A stretch of DNA of 54,803 nucleotides from an uncultured Acidimicrobiales bacterium (GCA_938009905.1 CALLGK010000298.1:1-54803), one strand, 5' to 3'; counted from the stretch's first letter, positions 24,454-33,603 are shown. Numbers and translations: made by a program. The notes: generated by a model from the letters alone, not told the origin.

Positions 24454-25163
24454 GTGCTGGAACCACCCTGACTGGTGCTGTCATCTTCTTCATCACGGGC
24501 ATGCCACACGATCATCGAGGCGTAGTTGTCAACGGCGGGATCTTTGATGTAGTTCTCCAACGCGCAGAGCACGTCGAAGCCGTTGCCCAACTGGAACGTG
24601 AGCGTTCGGTCGTACAACTCCCCCGCGCGGACCGCGTCGATGTACTCGTCTGCAGTCATGGTCTTTTTGTGTTCGGCGTATCCAGGAATCACGCCGCCAG
24701 CGATGATGCCCTTCAGACCGAGGTCGAGACAGACCTGCTTGCGAAGGTTGTAGAGCTCCTTGCCGATGCCACGGCGTCGATAGTCGGGGCGCACGATGAT
24801 GTCGGTGCCGTAGTACCACTCCCCGTTCGGGTCATCGCCGCTCGCTGAGTCGGCTTCGTCGATGAGGTTGTGCAGGTTGTGTTGGGGCGAGGTCAGATCG
24901 AAATCGACTCTGATTCCCAGGCCACAGGCCACCGGCTCGACCCGTCCATCACCATCGAACCCAACAAAGGTGCCTTGCGGGAACTCTCGCGAGAGATCGA
25001 TGAGCTCGGCGGCAGAGTACAGATCCTCGGGCAGCGCCGTTGGGAACGCAGCGAGCTCCATCGCCTCCATCGCCTCGGCCATCGATGCCTGCAACCTCAC
25101 GTACTGGAGGCCGGACACGGGCCCAACGGCGATCACATCAGCCGGCATGCCTTGATCAGGCAT
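24450..25163 (-). CDS. GNAT-family N-acetyltransferase
   Basis: 237 residues from ATG 25163. The acetyl-CoA loop is RPDYRRRGIGKELYNLRKQ (motif A), preceded by WYYGTDIIV, with a C-terminal strand ASMIVWHARDEE. The start overlaps the C45 gene stop by 8 bp; ATG 25148, 7 bp after that stop, is equally possible, and the frame is open to 25223. A long insert after motif A (KKTMTADEYIDAVRAGELYD) is unlike small-molecule GNATs such as SpeG. Substrate probably an amine or amino acid linked to the ureohydrolase. Confidence 0.85.
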   Translation of the reverse strand: MPDQGMPADVIAVGPVSGLQYVRLQASMAEAMEAMELAAFPTALPEDLYSAAELIDLSREFPQGTFVGFDGDGRVEPVACGLGIRVDFDLTSPQHNLHNLIDEADSASGDDPNGEWYYGTDIIVRPDYRRRGIGKELYNLRKQVCLDLGLKGIIAGGVIPGYAEHKKTMTADEYIDAVRAGELYDRTLTFQLGNGFDVLCALENYIKDPAVDNYASMIVWHARDEEDDSTSQGGSST

Positions 25164-26259
25164 CGAAGCTGACGTGCTCGTAGTCGTTGTCGGATGGACG
25201 ACCCCAGCAGGCCCAGAAGTCACCGGTGGCGGGTCGCATCACGGCCGCTCCGCTTGATTCGATGTGGTACGGCTCAACGGCCACCTGGCAGATGGCGTCT
25301 GGTTCGCGAGTCATCTCGAAGAGGCGTTCTTCATCAATCGGACCTTCGGCCAAGAACTTGCGAGCAGTTTCGAGTCTGGTCGAAGAACTCGCCATGAGGC
25401 CGCCATCTTTCGGAGCCTGCACCGCAGTTGTCGCCGGATCGAGCGTGTGGTTGGTGTGCACGATCGGTTCGTCCTCGAGCGACACAACGGCCCGTTCTGA
25501 TGGCATGGCCTCGACGTTGTGGCCCACCCCGTTGCGATCGAAGATCAAGAAGTTGTGAGCACCAGCGAGATCGGCATCGAGCAACACCTTGAGGGCGTCG
25601 TCGGCTGAGCTCGTCTTGAGCATGCCTCGCACCACCGAGGGCCACGCCACGCCACGTTGGCCGTCAATCCCGACGAGGTTGTTGATGCCGACGCAGACGC
25701 CTTCGCTATTCATGCCGATCTGACCGAGGCAGCCCGTGGTCGTGAACACGATGGTGTCTGGCGCGTCGTCCGGCCGGAGACGCAGCAGGGCAACGTGGTC
25801 GGTTGCGGTGTCGTGCATATCCCAGGTTTGGCCAAAGAGTCCGGCGCCGCCGGCCCGGTTGTCTGGCACGATCGCTGCAGTGCAGTCGTCTTCAACGACG
25901 CTCAACGGCATGGGTCCGCCGACAACCGCTCGCACGGTGTCGACAAAATCGGTGAATCCGCCAACGATCACAGCCTCGGCCGGGGAGATCCCGGCCGCGT
26001 CTGCCATGGCCAGCAACTCGGTGAACAGGTCGGCATCGAACGCTTCATGCGCTGGCAGCATTGAGTCGGCAATGGCCAAGACCTCTGAGCGGTCGAGCGG
26101 CCCGCCGCTCCACAAACCAGACGCGACGAGTTCAACTCGGTCGTTGGCATAGGCCTGGATCTCTTCTGCGAACGCCTCACCGTGAATGCGGCCCAGGTCC
26201 GCTGGCGACCCAGCGGCATCGAGAATCCTCAGCGGCGGTCGGGTTGGTGATGCAGTCAT
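25156..26259 (-). CDS. Ntn-hydrolase, peptidase C45 / acyl-CoA:6-APA acyltransferase-like
   Basis: 367 residues. The autoprocessing nucleophile appears as C126 in VVEDDCTAAI, followed by LFGQTWDMHD and GCLGQIGMNSEGVCVGINNL, the conserved core of the acyltransferase (AAT) family. The mature enzyme would be cut before C126 into alpha and beta chains. It hydrolyses or transfers amide-linked acyl groups, so in this operon it could deacylate an N-acylated amine. First gene of the leftward operon; no signal peptide, so cytoplasmic. Confidence 0.82.
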   Translation of the reverse strand: MTASPTRPPLRILDAAGSPADLGRIHGEAFAEEIQAYANDRVELVASGLWSGGPLDRSEVLAIADSMLPAHEAFDADLFTELLAMADAAGISPAEAVIVGGFTDFVDTVRAVVGGPMPLSVVEDDCTAAIVPDNRAGGAGLFGQTWDMHDTATDHVALLRLRPDDAPDTIVFTTTGCLGQIGMNSEGVCVGINNLVGIDGQRGVAWPSVVRGMLKTSSADDALKVLLDADLAGAHNFLIFDRNGVGHNVEAMPSERAVVSLEDEPIVHTNHTLDPATTAVQAPKDGGLMASSSTRLETARKFLAEGPIDEERLFEMTREPDAICQVAVEPYHIESSGAAVMRPATGDFWACWGRPSDNDYEHVSFDA

Positions 26260-26282
26260 ACAGACTCCTCCGGATCGAGCAA

Positions 26283-26303
26283 ACAGCGCTCAGAACAGCG
26301 CTC
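26283..26303. promoter_or_regulatory. Direct repeat in the divergent C45 / FAD-oxidase promoter region
   Basis: ACAGCGCTC occurs at 26283-26291 and again at 26295-26303, a 12-bp period close to one helical turn. AGCGCT within it is itself palindromic. It lies in the 73-bp region between the divergent starts at 26259 and 26333. Could bind a regulator; none is encoded next to it. Confidence 0.45.
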
Positions 26304-26332
26304 CGCAGACTACTACCGGTACGGTCTCGCCA

Positions 26333-27772
26333 ATGACTGACTCCTCCTCTGTGGATGTTGCTCCGTCGGTCGCCTCGGTCGAATCGGCCCACCAAGGGTC
26401 GCTTTGGCTCGAGCAGATCGGAGCGATCGAACGTCGGCCCGCACTCGACGGGGACACCGACGTCGACATCGCAATTGTTGGCGGCGGATTCAGTGGACTG
26501 TGGACGGCCTATCACTTGGCCGAGCTCGACCCGAGCTTGCGGGTCGCCGTGATCGAGCGCCACTTTTGCGGCTACGGCGCGTCCGGACGCAACGGCGGGT
26601 GGGCGGTCGGCGAACTGGCGGGCTCCTTCGAGAAGTACGCAGCCCGTTCCTCCGCTTCGGAAGCCATGCGACAAGCACGAGCCGTCTTTGCCTCAGTCGA
26701 CGAGGTTGGCGAAGCCGTCGCCGCCGAGGGCATCGACTGCGGATTCAAGAAGGGCGGCTGGATCCGGCTCGCTCGTACGACTCCGCAGGCTGAGCGTCAA
26801 CGCGACGAGATGAAACACGAGCATGATCGCGGCTTCACCGAGGACGAGATGCGACTGCTCGAACCAGACGAAGCCCGACAGCACCTCAACGGATCAAAGG
26901 TCTCGAGCGGCATCTTTTTCGGCCCGTGTGCATCGGTTGACCCCGGCCGTCTTGTGCGGGGGCTTGCTGATGCGGCCGAACGCAAGGGCGTGCGGATCGT
27001 CGAAGACACCACCGTGACTGGCATCACGCCGGCCACCGGTTCTGAGCGAGCAACCGTTGTAACAACTCGAGGCAACGTGCGAGCCGATGTCGTCGTGCAG
27101 GCAACCGAGGGCTACACACGCGACCTCAAAGGCGAGCGCCGCGCCCTGCTGCCCGTGTACTCGCTGATGGTCGCCACCGAGCCCCTGTCGGCCGCTCAGT
27201 TCGCAAACATTGGCTTGAGCGAGCGTCCGACGTTCTCCGACGATCGCTTCATGGTGATCTACGGCCAGCGAACCGAGGACGGACGCCTGGCTTTCGGCGG
27301 ACGCGGTGTGCCCTATCTCTGGGGTTCACAGATTGCGCGTTCGGCCGAGCTCCACCAGCCGTCGCATGAGCTGTTGGCCGAGACGCTGGTGCAGATGATT
27401 CCAGCTCTGGAAGGGGTCAGCATCACACACCGTTGGGGCGGCGTCCTTGGCATTCCCCGCAACTGGGTTCCCGGGCTGCGGTTCGATCGGGCACAGGGTG
27501 TCGGCGTGCTGGGCGGATACGTAGGTGAGGGCGTCGCCGCATCCAAGCTCGCGGGCCACACGATGGCCGAGCTCATCACCGGCGTCGATAGCGACCGCAC
27601 CTCGCTCCCGTGGGTCGGCGCGACATCTCGTCGGTGGGAGCCTGAACCATTCCGTTGGCTTGGGGTGCGAGCCAGCAGACGAATCCTCGCAGAAGCCGAC
27701 GCACTAGAAGAGAAGTCGGACAAGCCGGCGAACGCGGCAGTGCGAATCTCGCGCCTACTACGGGGCGCCTAG
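26333..27772 (+). CDS. FAD-dependent amine/amino-acid oxidoreductase (DAO family, PuuB-like)
   Basis: 479 residues. FAD-binding motif VDIAIVGGGFSGLWTAYHL at about 42-60, then RHFCGYGASGRNGGWAVGE, the region matching gamma-glutamylputrescine oxidase (PuuB) and related glycine/sarcosine oxidases. A late GGYVGEGVAASKLAGHTMAE closes the FAD site. It oxidises a C-N bond to an aldehyde or imine with release of amine and H2O2. ATG 26333 is chosen by homology. Divergent from the ureohydrolase operon; its end overlaps the convergent sulfatase by 4 bases. Confidence 0.88.
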   Translation: MTDSSSVDVAPSVASVESAHQGSLWLEQIGAIERRPALDGDTDVDIAIVGGGFSGLWTAYHLAELDPSLRVAVIERHFCGYGASGRNGGWAVGELAGSFEKYAARSSASEAMRQARAVFASVDEVGEAVAAEGIDCGFKKGGWIRLARTTPQAERQRDEMKHEHDRGFTEDEMRLLEPDEARQHLNGSKVSSGIFFGPCASVDPGRLVRGLADAAERKGVRIVEDTTVTGITPATGSERATVVTTRGNVRADVVVQATEGYTRDLKGERRALLPVYSLMVATEPLSAAQFANIGLSERPTFSDDRFMVIYGQRTEDGRLAFGGRGVPYLWGSQIARSAELHQPSHELLAETLVQMIPALEGVSITHRWGGVLGIPRNWVPGLRFDRAQGVGVLGGYVGEGVAASKLAGHTMAELITGVDSDRTSLPWVGATSRRWEPEPFRWLGVRASRRILAEADALEEKSDKPANAAVRISRLLRGA

Positions 27773-29205
27773 CTGCCCCTGGGCGCGGCTCCTGGAAACG
27801 GTTCGTCGTCGACTGCGGCCTGCAGCCGAGTGAGCTCTGCCACGAGCTCTGCTTGTACCTCTGCGTACACCGCCTGATCGATCACGTTGTCAACTTCGTA
27901 CGGGTCAGCGACCAGGTCGAACAACTCCCACTCGATCGGGTCAGCCGGGCCGTTGGCACCGGGCTGGTCGAGTGGATCGTTGTAGTAGCAAATCAGCTTG
28001 TGGGTCGTGGTGCGTACGCCGTAGTGCGCAGGGCACAGGTGCGATCCGTCGCGGTGCATCCAGTATCGGTAGTACATCGACGTCGGCCAGTCGTCTGGCG
28101 TCTCTCCTTCGAGCAGAGGCACAAACGAACGGCCCTGCAAACCATCGGGAGAGTCGACGCCCAAGAGCTCCAGCATCGTCGGAGCAAAGTCGACGTTGGT
28201 CACGATGTCGTCGCTGGTCGACCCGGCCTCGATCTTCTCGGGGTACTGAATGAGCAGCGGCATGGTGAGCGACTCTTCGTACATCAGGCGCTTGTCGAAC
28301 CAGCCGTGGTCGCCAAGGAAAAAGCCTTGGTCGGACGTGTACATCACGACCGTATTGTCGGCGATGCCCTTGGCTGCCAGATGGTCGAGCAGGCGACCCA
28401 CGTTTTCGTCAATCGCGTCAACGACCCGCAAGTAATCCTTGATGTAGCGCTGGTAGCGCCAGGCGATTTCGTCGTCTTCTGAGAGTCCCTCTGGCACGAC
28501 CGCCTTGAGGTCGACGATGGGATCGAGGTCCATCATCCGCATCCGCACCGCCTGGATGACCTCGGCCCGGCCAACGAGATCGTCGCGAAAGGTGTGGGGC
28601 TCGGGGATCTCGACGTCGTCGTATTTCGTAAAATGACGAGGGGCCGGTTCCCACGATCGATGTGGCGCTTTGTGGTGGCAGAACAAGGCGAACGGCCCGT
28701 CGCCATGGTCATCAAGGAAGTCAATGCAATCGTCGGTGATCAAATCGGTGACGTACCCGCCTCGCTCAACGATTCGCCCCTCGGGCTCGAGCATCACGGG
28801 GTTGTGGTAGTGCCCTTGGCCAGGAAGGACCCTCCACACGTCGAACCCTGACGGATCGGCACCCGGACCGTGGCCGAGGTGCCACTTCCCAATCATGCCC
28901 GTGGTGTAACCCGCCGATTGAAGCTCCTTCGCGATGTTCCACAACGAGTTGTCGAGCGGCGTGTCAAGCGTGGTCACCCCGTTGATGTGGTTGTACGTCC
29001 CGGTGAGGATCGCTGCTCGGCTCGGGGCGCAGATCGAGTTGGTGCAGAACGCCGAATCGAGCCTCATGCCGCTGGCCGCAATGCGATCGAGATTTGGCGT
29101 CGAGTTGATCTTGGAGCCGTAGGCCGAGATGGCGTGGGCCGCATGATCGTCGCTCATGATGAACAGCAGGTTTGGGCGATCGCTCACGCTGTCGGTGTAC
29201 CACAT
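27769..29205 (-). CDS. Type I sulfatase (formylglycine-dependent)
   Basis: 478 residues from ATG 29205. N-terminal metal motif NLLFIMSDDHAAHA, the formylglycine signature CAPSRAAILTG (C59, C-x-P-S-R type), GKWHLGHG, HHKAPHRSW and the second metal motif SDQGFFLGDHG. It hydrolyses sulfate esters; the Cys must be converted by an FGE enzyme not present here. ATG 29247 is possible but overlaps the divergent esterase start. No signal peptide seen, so cytoplasmic or exported by an unrecognised route. A choline-sulfatase-like or glycan sulfatase role cannot be separated. Confidence 0.92.
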   Translation of the reverse strand: MWYTDSVSDRPNLLFIMSDDHAAHAISAYGSKINSTPNLDRIAASGMRLDSAFCTNSICAPSRAAILTGTYNHINGVTTLDTPLDNSLWNIAKELQSAGYTTGMIGKWHLGHGPGADPSGFDVWRVLPGQGHYHNPVMLEPEGRIVERGGYVTDLITDDCIDFLDDHGDGPFALFCHHKAPHRSWEPAPRHFTKYDDVEIPEPHTFRDDLVGRAEVIQAVRMRMMDLDPIVDLKAVVPEGLSEDDEIAWRYQRYIKDYLRVVDAIDENVGRLLDHLAAKGIADNTVVMYTSDQGFFLGDHGWFDKRLMYEESLTMPLLIQYPEKIEAGSTSDDIVTNVDFAPTMLELLGVDSPDGLQGRSFVPLLEGETPDDWPTSMYYRYWMHRDGSHLCPAHYGVRTTTHKLICYYNDPLDQPGANGPADPIEWELFDLVADPYEVDNVIDQAVYAEVQAELVAELTRLQAAVDDEPFPGAAPRGS

Positions 29206-29245
29206 CTGTTGGAACGGAAAGTTCGAGTCTGCGAGGCTCACCGTC

Positions 29246-30175
29246 ATGCCGTTGAACCCTGACGTCGCCGAACTTCTCGACAAGCTCGCCACAACGAACG
29301 CACCACCTCTGTCAGCCGGAACGCCAGAGGCGGCGCGTGCGGGCTACGACGCGGCGCCAAAACCTGTCGGCGACGCGATGGCCGAGGTTGCTGACCGCAC
29401 CATCCCGCGTTCGTCAGCCGTCGGCGAGATTCCGATTCGCGTTTACCGACCTACCCCGGGGAACGACGCTCTTCCGGTCGTCATGTTCTTCCACGGCGGG
29501 GGCTGGGTCTTGTCGAGTGTCGAGGGCCACGACAGTCTCGCTCGTCGACTAGCTGCGCGCGGTCAGTGCTTGGTTGTCTCGGTCGACTACCGCCTGGCGC
29601 CCGAGCACCCGTTCCCTGCGCCCCACGACGACTGCTGGGAGGCGACGCAATGGGTGGCAAAAAACGCTGGCCAGATCGGCGCCGACCCGACGAAAATGGC
29701 CGTGGCCGGAGATTCAGCAGGCGGCAATCTCGCGGCCGGTATTGCGCTTCGAGCCCGAGATGAGGCGTTACCCCTCATCTTTCAGCTCTTGATCTACCCG
29801 TGCATCGACACTGACTTCACCCGCCCATCGATGATCGAGAACGGCGAGGACTACTTCCTTGAACGAACGGACATGGAGTGGTTCTGGAACCAGTACGTCC
29901 CTGCCGACCATTGGGAAAATCCGTATGCGGTACCAATGCGGGCCACCGACGTATCCGGACTACCGCCTGCGTTGATACAGGTGGCCGGGTACGACCCGCT
30001 GCGAGACGAGGGGGCGGAGTGGGGCAACCGATTGATAGCTGCCGGAGTCGACGTCGTCGTCACGAACTACGAGGGGCAGATCCATGGCTTCGCTTCACGG
30101 TGGGACCAGATTCCGTCCGCCGTGCACTCCCACGACGAAGCAGGGAAGGCCCTGCGCGCTGCGCTTGGAACATAG
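29246..30175 (+). CDS. Alpha/beta hydrolase, hormone-sensitive-lipase family esterase
   Basis: 309 residues. Oxyanion motif HGGGW (H83), nucleophile elbow GDSAGGNLA, acid in GYDPLRDEG, and catalytic His in IHGFASRW. Acts on short-chain esters in the cytoplasm. ATG 29246; 40 bp from the sulfatase start at 29205, so they share a short divergent control region and perhaps a substrate (an esterified and sulfated compound). Confidence 0.92.
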   Translation: MPLNPDVAELLDKLATTNAPPLSAGTPEAARAGYDAAPKPVGDAMAEVADRTIPRSSAVGEIPIRVYRPTPGNDALPVVMFFHGGGWVLSSVEGHDSLARRLAARGQCLVVSVDYRLAPEHPFPAPHDDCWEATQWVAKNAGQIGADPTKMAVAGDSAGGNLAAGIALRARDEALPLIFQLLIYPCIDTDFTRPSMIENGEDYFLERTDMEWFWNQYVPADHWENPYAVPMRATDVSGLPPALIQVAGYDPLRDEGAEWGNRLIAAGVDVVVTNYEGQIHGFASRWDQIPSAVHSHDEAGKALRAALGT

Positions 30176-30237
30176 CGCCCAGTCAAACGTGACCGGCAGT
30201 TCCTCAAGGTGGGTCCACTTTTCTCCGTAGAGCGATT

Positions 30238-31362
30238 GTGGCCCTCGACACACGATCTCGACGCAGAATCCCACTTGCCATCGCAACCGCTTGTTTGATT
30301 GTCGCGACAGCCTGTCAACCGCCCGAAGAGCAGGCTGAATCAGCCGAGGATCCAACGCTTGCTTTTGCCGAGACGACGTTGCTGTCTGGGGCACCCGAAA
30401 CCGTGACAACGGATGCGCCATCCACGACAGCGCCGTCCACAACCCAACCGCCGACCACCGAGCCTCCGACGACCCTTCCTCCGGTCGATCCCATCATGAG
30501 CCTTGGCAGCTTGTCGCCGCACGACTGTGGCGGTGGCTACAGCGCTGACATCGTCTACATCCCACCCGACTACACCGAGGCCGCTCGTTCGTTCGAGTTT
30601 TGGATTGGCAACGAAACGGCTGACCGTCCCGACGTGATCGGCTGGGACGTCTCGCTGTTCGCCGATGTCTCCAACGAGGATGTGCACGAGTTCGAGTGGA
30701 CGTTTAACCCGCACCAAAACCAGCCCGGAGGCGTCGCTCTGTTCGACCAGTCGTATGCAGACGCCGTCGAAAAGCACGGTCTGATCTACAACGTCGACTT
30801 TCTGAACGACTACGAGTTGAACCTGCTCAACGTTGACCCCTATCTCGAATCGATCAACGACGATCCGATTCTTCAGTACTTCTTCTTCAACGAGCCCCGT
30901 GATGTTGGTCCGGAAGATGCCGTCGCGGTTGAAGACACGCTGCTGCTCCTGCCCTTCCTCTACCACTTCTTCGATGACGTATTTCTCGGTGTGGGGCTCG
31001 ACGAGACCACGCCCAGCGAGATCGTGATGTTTGACGGCGTCACCCGGCCTGCGATTGACACGGTGACCACGGGGCTCGACGAGCGGGGCTGCTTCTTCTA
31101 CACCTGGGAACAACGGCTCGACAACAGCCAAGTCAGCGAGGCCGATCAGGCCGATCTGTTGGCCGTCGTGTCTGACGCGTATGGCATCGGCGAGTCACTT
31201 CTCGACTTCGACAACTTCGAGTTCACCTACACCGCAACGGCGCTGATCAATCCACAGACCTCGGAAGTCATCGAGGTGATCTCGATTGACCGCCTCTATG
31301 CAGCACAAGCGATCGGGTACACGACCTTCAGCCACCTGCGCTTCCACTCCTACGAGACCTAG
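30238..31362 (+). CDS. Secreted lipoprotein with Thr/Pro-rich linker, unknown function
   Basis: 374 residues. GTG start, Arg-rich n-region, lipobox LIVATAC (C26), then a Thr/Pro linker at about 52-85 and an acidic, Tyr/Phe-rich domain of about 285 residues with two Cys (HDCGGG, RGCFFYT). The linker type matches the lipoprotein at 6709-7560 and the tail of the HD-GYP protein. The domain is not recognised. It probably stands on the outer face of the membrane. Confidence 0.7.
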   Translation: MALDTRSRRRIPLAIATACLIVATACQPPEEQAESAEDPTLAFAETTLLSGAPETVTTDAPSTTAPSTTQPPTTEPPTTLPPVDPIMSLGSLSPHDCGGGYSADIVYIPPDYTEAARSFEFWIGNETADRPDVIGWDVSLFADVSNEDVHEFEWTFNPHQNQPGGVALFDQSYADAVEKHGLIYNVDFLNDYELNLLNVDPYLESINDDPILQYFFFNEPRDVGPEDAVAVEDTLLLLPFLYHFFDDVFLGVGLDETTPSEIVMFDGVTRPAIDTVTTGLDERGCFFYTWEQRLDNSQVSEADQADLLAVVSDAYGIGESLLDFDNFEFTYTATALINPQTSEVIEVISIDRLYAAQAIGYTTFSHLRFHSYET

Positions 31363-31366
31363 CTCG

Positions 31367-32764
31367 CTAGATAGACGCCTGACCGATCGGACCAAGAACC
31401 TGCTCAAAGGCCACCATGGCCTGCAGCACGCTCACGTCGTCCAACTGCCGACCAACGATTTGCAGACCAACAGGCATGCCATCGGCGGTCGTCCCACAGG
31501 GAACGGTGCCGGCCGGGTTCCTTGTCATGTTGAAGCCGTAGGTGAACGAGACCCAGCCCACCTGCTCTTCGCCGTTGATCGTGCCGTCGTGGCCAATGTG
31601 TGGCGTTTGGCCGGCACAGATCGGCGTCAGCAGGACGGGAGCCTGTTCGAACACGCGGTCGAGCGCCAGGCTGTACTGGTACATGGCGTCTTGCGCCTTC
31701 GCGAGATCAACACCGCTGACCCCAAGGCCCATCGAGATCTGAAATCGCAGGCTCTCGTCGATGCGCTCCCAATCATCGGTTCCCTCGAGATGGCCCTGTG
31801 CCCTGGCTCGCATGACGGCCCAACCGGTGAACCAAGGACCGACGGGGTCGTCCGTCCAGATGTCATCGAGCCGAACAACCTCGATACCCGCGGCTTCGAG
31901 ACGAGCCACCGCAGCTTCTGTCACCTCGGCGATCTCACGATCGACGGTGGCGAATCCCATTGTTGGCGAGTAGACGACGCGATCCGGGAGGCGAAACGAG
32001 CTTGAGACCGCGTCGTACCAGGGAGCGCCAGAACGAGGCAGCGAGAACGGGTCGGTGGGGTGAGGACCAACGCAGACGTCGAGGGCAAAGGCGGTGTCTG
32101 TCGTGGTCATCGCCATCGGACCCTTCACCGTGAACAGACCAGAGCCTGGAGCGTTTGGGCCTCCGTTCGCAACTCGACCCTGCGTTGTCTTGATGCCGGA
32201 AAACCCGCAGAGTGCGGCCGGGATGCGGATTGAGCCGCCCCCGTCTGAGCCTGTGGCGAGCGGGACCATCCCGGACGCAAGCGCAGCTGCCGATCCGCCC
32301 GATGAGCCACCAGGGCTGCGATCGGTTGACCACGGACTTCTCGTTGCGCCGGTGAGCAAGCTCTCGGTGACGCCCTTGTGTCCCATCTCCGGGGTTGTTG
32401 TCTTTCCGACGACAACGCAACCCGCGGCGCGAAGACGGGCAACGAGCACTGAGTCACCCTCGGCCGGCTTGTCGTCTGAGACCTGCGATCCGTAGCGGGT
32501 TGGCATCCCTGCTGCGTCTTCTAGATCTTTCACGGCAAGGGGAATGCCAGCCAGCGGGCCGACTCCTTCGCCGTTCGCAAGTCGAGCATCGATTTCGGCC
32601 GCGTCATGCAACGCTCGCTCGGCATCGACTTCCACGAACGCGTTGAGCTCATCGTCAACCTGACCGATGCGGGCCAGTGACCCTTCGACAAGATCAACAG
32701 CAGAGCGATCCCGAGCCCTGACCTCAGAGGCGAGGTCGACGAGACGGTGGCTTCGGAAGTCCAT
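31367..32764 (-). CDS. Amidase (amidase signature family)
   Basis: 465 residues with Lys in PLAVKDLEDA, cis-Ser in PGGSSGGSAAAL and nucleophile Ser in GSDGGGSIRIPA. The arrangement AALCGFSGIKTTQGRV is the classic signature. Less than 45% of the residues look shared with the amidase at 8558, by eye, so the two are not recent duplicates. Single gene, convergent with the lipoprotein at 30238. Substrate unknown. Confidence 0.92.
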   Translation of the reverse strand: MDFRSHRLVDLASEVRARDRSAVDLVEGSLARIGQVDDELNAFVEVDAERALHDAAEIDARLANGEGVGPLAGIPLAVKDLEDAAGMPTRYGSQVSDDKPAEGDSVLVARLRAAGCVVVGKTTTPEMGHKGVTESLLTGATRSPWSTDRSPGGSSGGSAAALASGMVPLATGSDGGGSIRIPAALCGFSGIKTTQGRVANGGPNAPGSGLFTVKGPMAMTTTDTAFALDVCVGPHPTDPFSLPRSGAPWYDAVSSSFRLPDRVVYSPTMGFATVDREIAEVTEAAVARLEAAGIEVVRLDDIWTDDPVGPWFTGWAVMRARAQGHLEGTDDWERIDESLRFQISMGLGVSGVDLAKAQDAMYQYSLALDRVFEQAPVLLTPICAGQTPHIGHDGTINGEEQVGWVSFTYGFNMTRNPAGTVPCGTTADGMPVGLQIVGRQLDDVSVLQAMVAFEQVLGPIGQASI

Positions 32765-32818
32765 CGCCCGAATGTAGTCGCACCTCGCGTACCGCCGAGG
32801 AGCGGCCGGAGAAGCTAC

Positions 32819-33589
32819 CTATTCGCCCAAGCAGGCCGTGATCTCGTTTGCGAGCGTTACCTCTCGGATCGTGAGCGGCGGGCAGCGTCCACCAGGCTCA
32901 TACGCACCGAGCACACGACCGTCGATCACACCGGTGCATGGCACTTCAATCAGCGAGGGGCCTTCTTGAATACGCACGCACACGCCAGCATCGACACCGA
33001 TACTCGGACCGGGGACGGTGGTCTCGGCTGGCGCGGTGCTTGAGGATCCGTTGGCGTACGCAGTGAACACAAAGATGCCAATGAGCAGCCCGAAGAATGC
33101 CAGCACCGGAATGACCCGGAGAATCGATGAATGCTGCTTGTCGAGCTCTTCGACCTGGGTGGTGCGACGGTTGGTGAGAAAGGTTGGGTCGAGCAGGCGG
33201 GGATCGATTCGAGTGATCCCGTCTTCGGTTCGGATCGAGTCTGGATAGCCACGGCTCGCCGTTCGATGCTCGGAGCCAGGGCGGAGCGATTCGTCATAGC
33301 TCGCTCGTCTGCTCTCATCTCCGAGCACTCGCCAGGCCTCATTGACCTTGCGCATTGCGTTTTCGGCATCGCTCGACTTGTCGGCTGGCTCGTTGACGAA
33401 CTTGTCGGGGTGATAGGCCCGAGCCGCGTCGAGATACGCCCGACGAATGTCGTCGTGCTTGGCGGAGGGACGGACCCCAAGGGTGTCGTAGTGCGTCGGC
33501 AAAAGGCTGCGTACGTTTCGCTGGCTGATCACCAGGTCGGAGCCAGCGTAGAGGCCGAAAATCCATCCCGTGAGATCGCTGGGTAGCAC
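32819..33589 (-). CDS. Membrane-anchored J-domain protein
   Basis: 256 residues. J domain at about 32-100: HYDTLGVRPSAKHDDIRRAY, the HPD motif in YHPDKF, and VNEAWRVLGDESRRASYD. One membrane segment at about 158-178 (VIPVLAFFGLLIGIFVF) and an outer domain with three Cys (GVCVRI, VPCTGV, RCPPL). The topology puts the J domain in the cytoplasm where it could recruit DnaK to the membrane. The 33589 start leaves only 14 bp to the divergent gene; a later GTG or TTG just before PTHYDTLGV is possible. Confidence 0.85.
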   Translation of the reverse strand: MLPSDLTGWIFGLYAGSDLVISQRNVRSLLPTHYDTLGVRPSAKHDDIRRAYLDAARAYHPDKFVNEPADKSSDAENAMRKVNEAWRVLGDESRRASYDESLRPGSEHRTASRGYPDSIRTEDGITRIDPRLLDPTFLTNRRTTQVEELDKQHSSILRVIPVLAFFGLLIGIFVFTAYANGSSSTAPAETTVPGPSIGVDAGVCVRIQEGPSLIEVPCTGVIDGRVLGAYEPGGRCPPLTIREVTLANEITACLGE

Positions 33590-33603
33590 TACTGTCGGGG
33601 CCG

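Noticed and set aside
26260-26332. Guanidine riboswitch ahead of the ureohydrolase operon
   Set aside because: The 73-bp region is too short and lacks the conserved ykkC-type core; only a direct repeat is visible.
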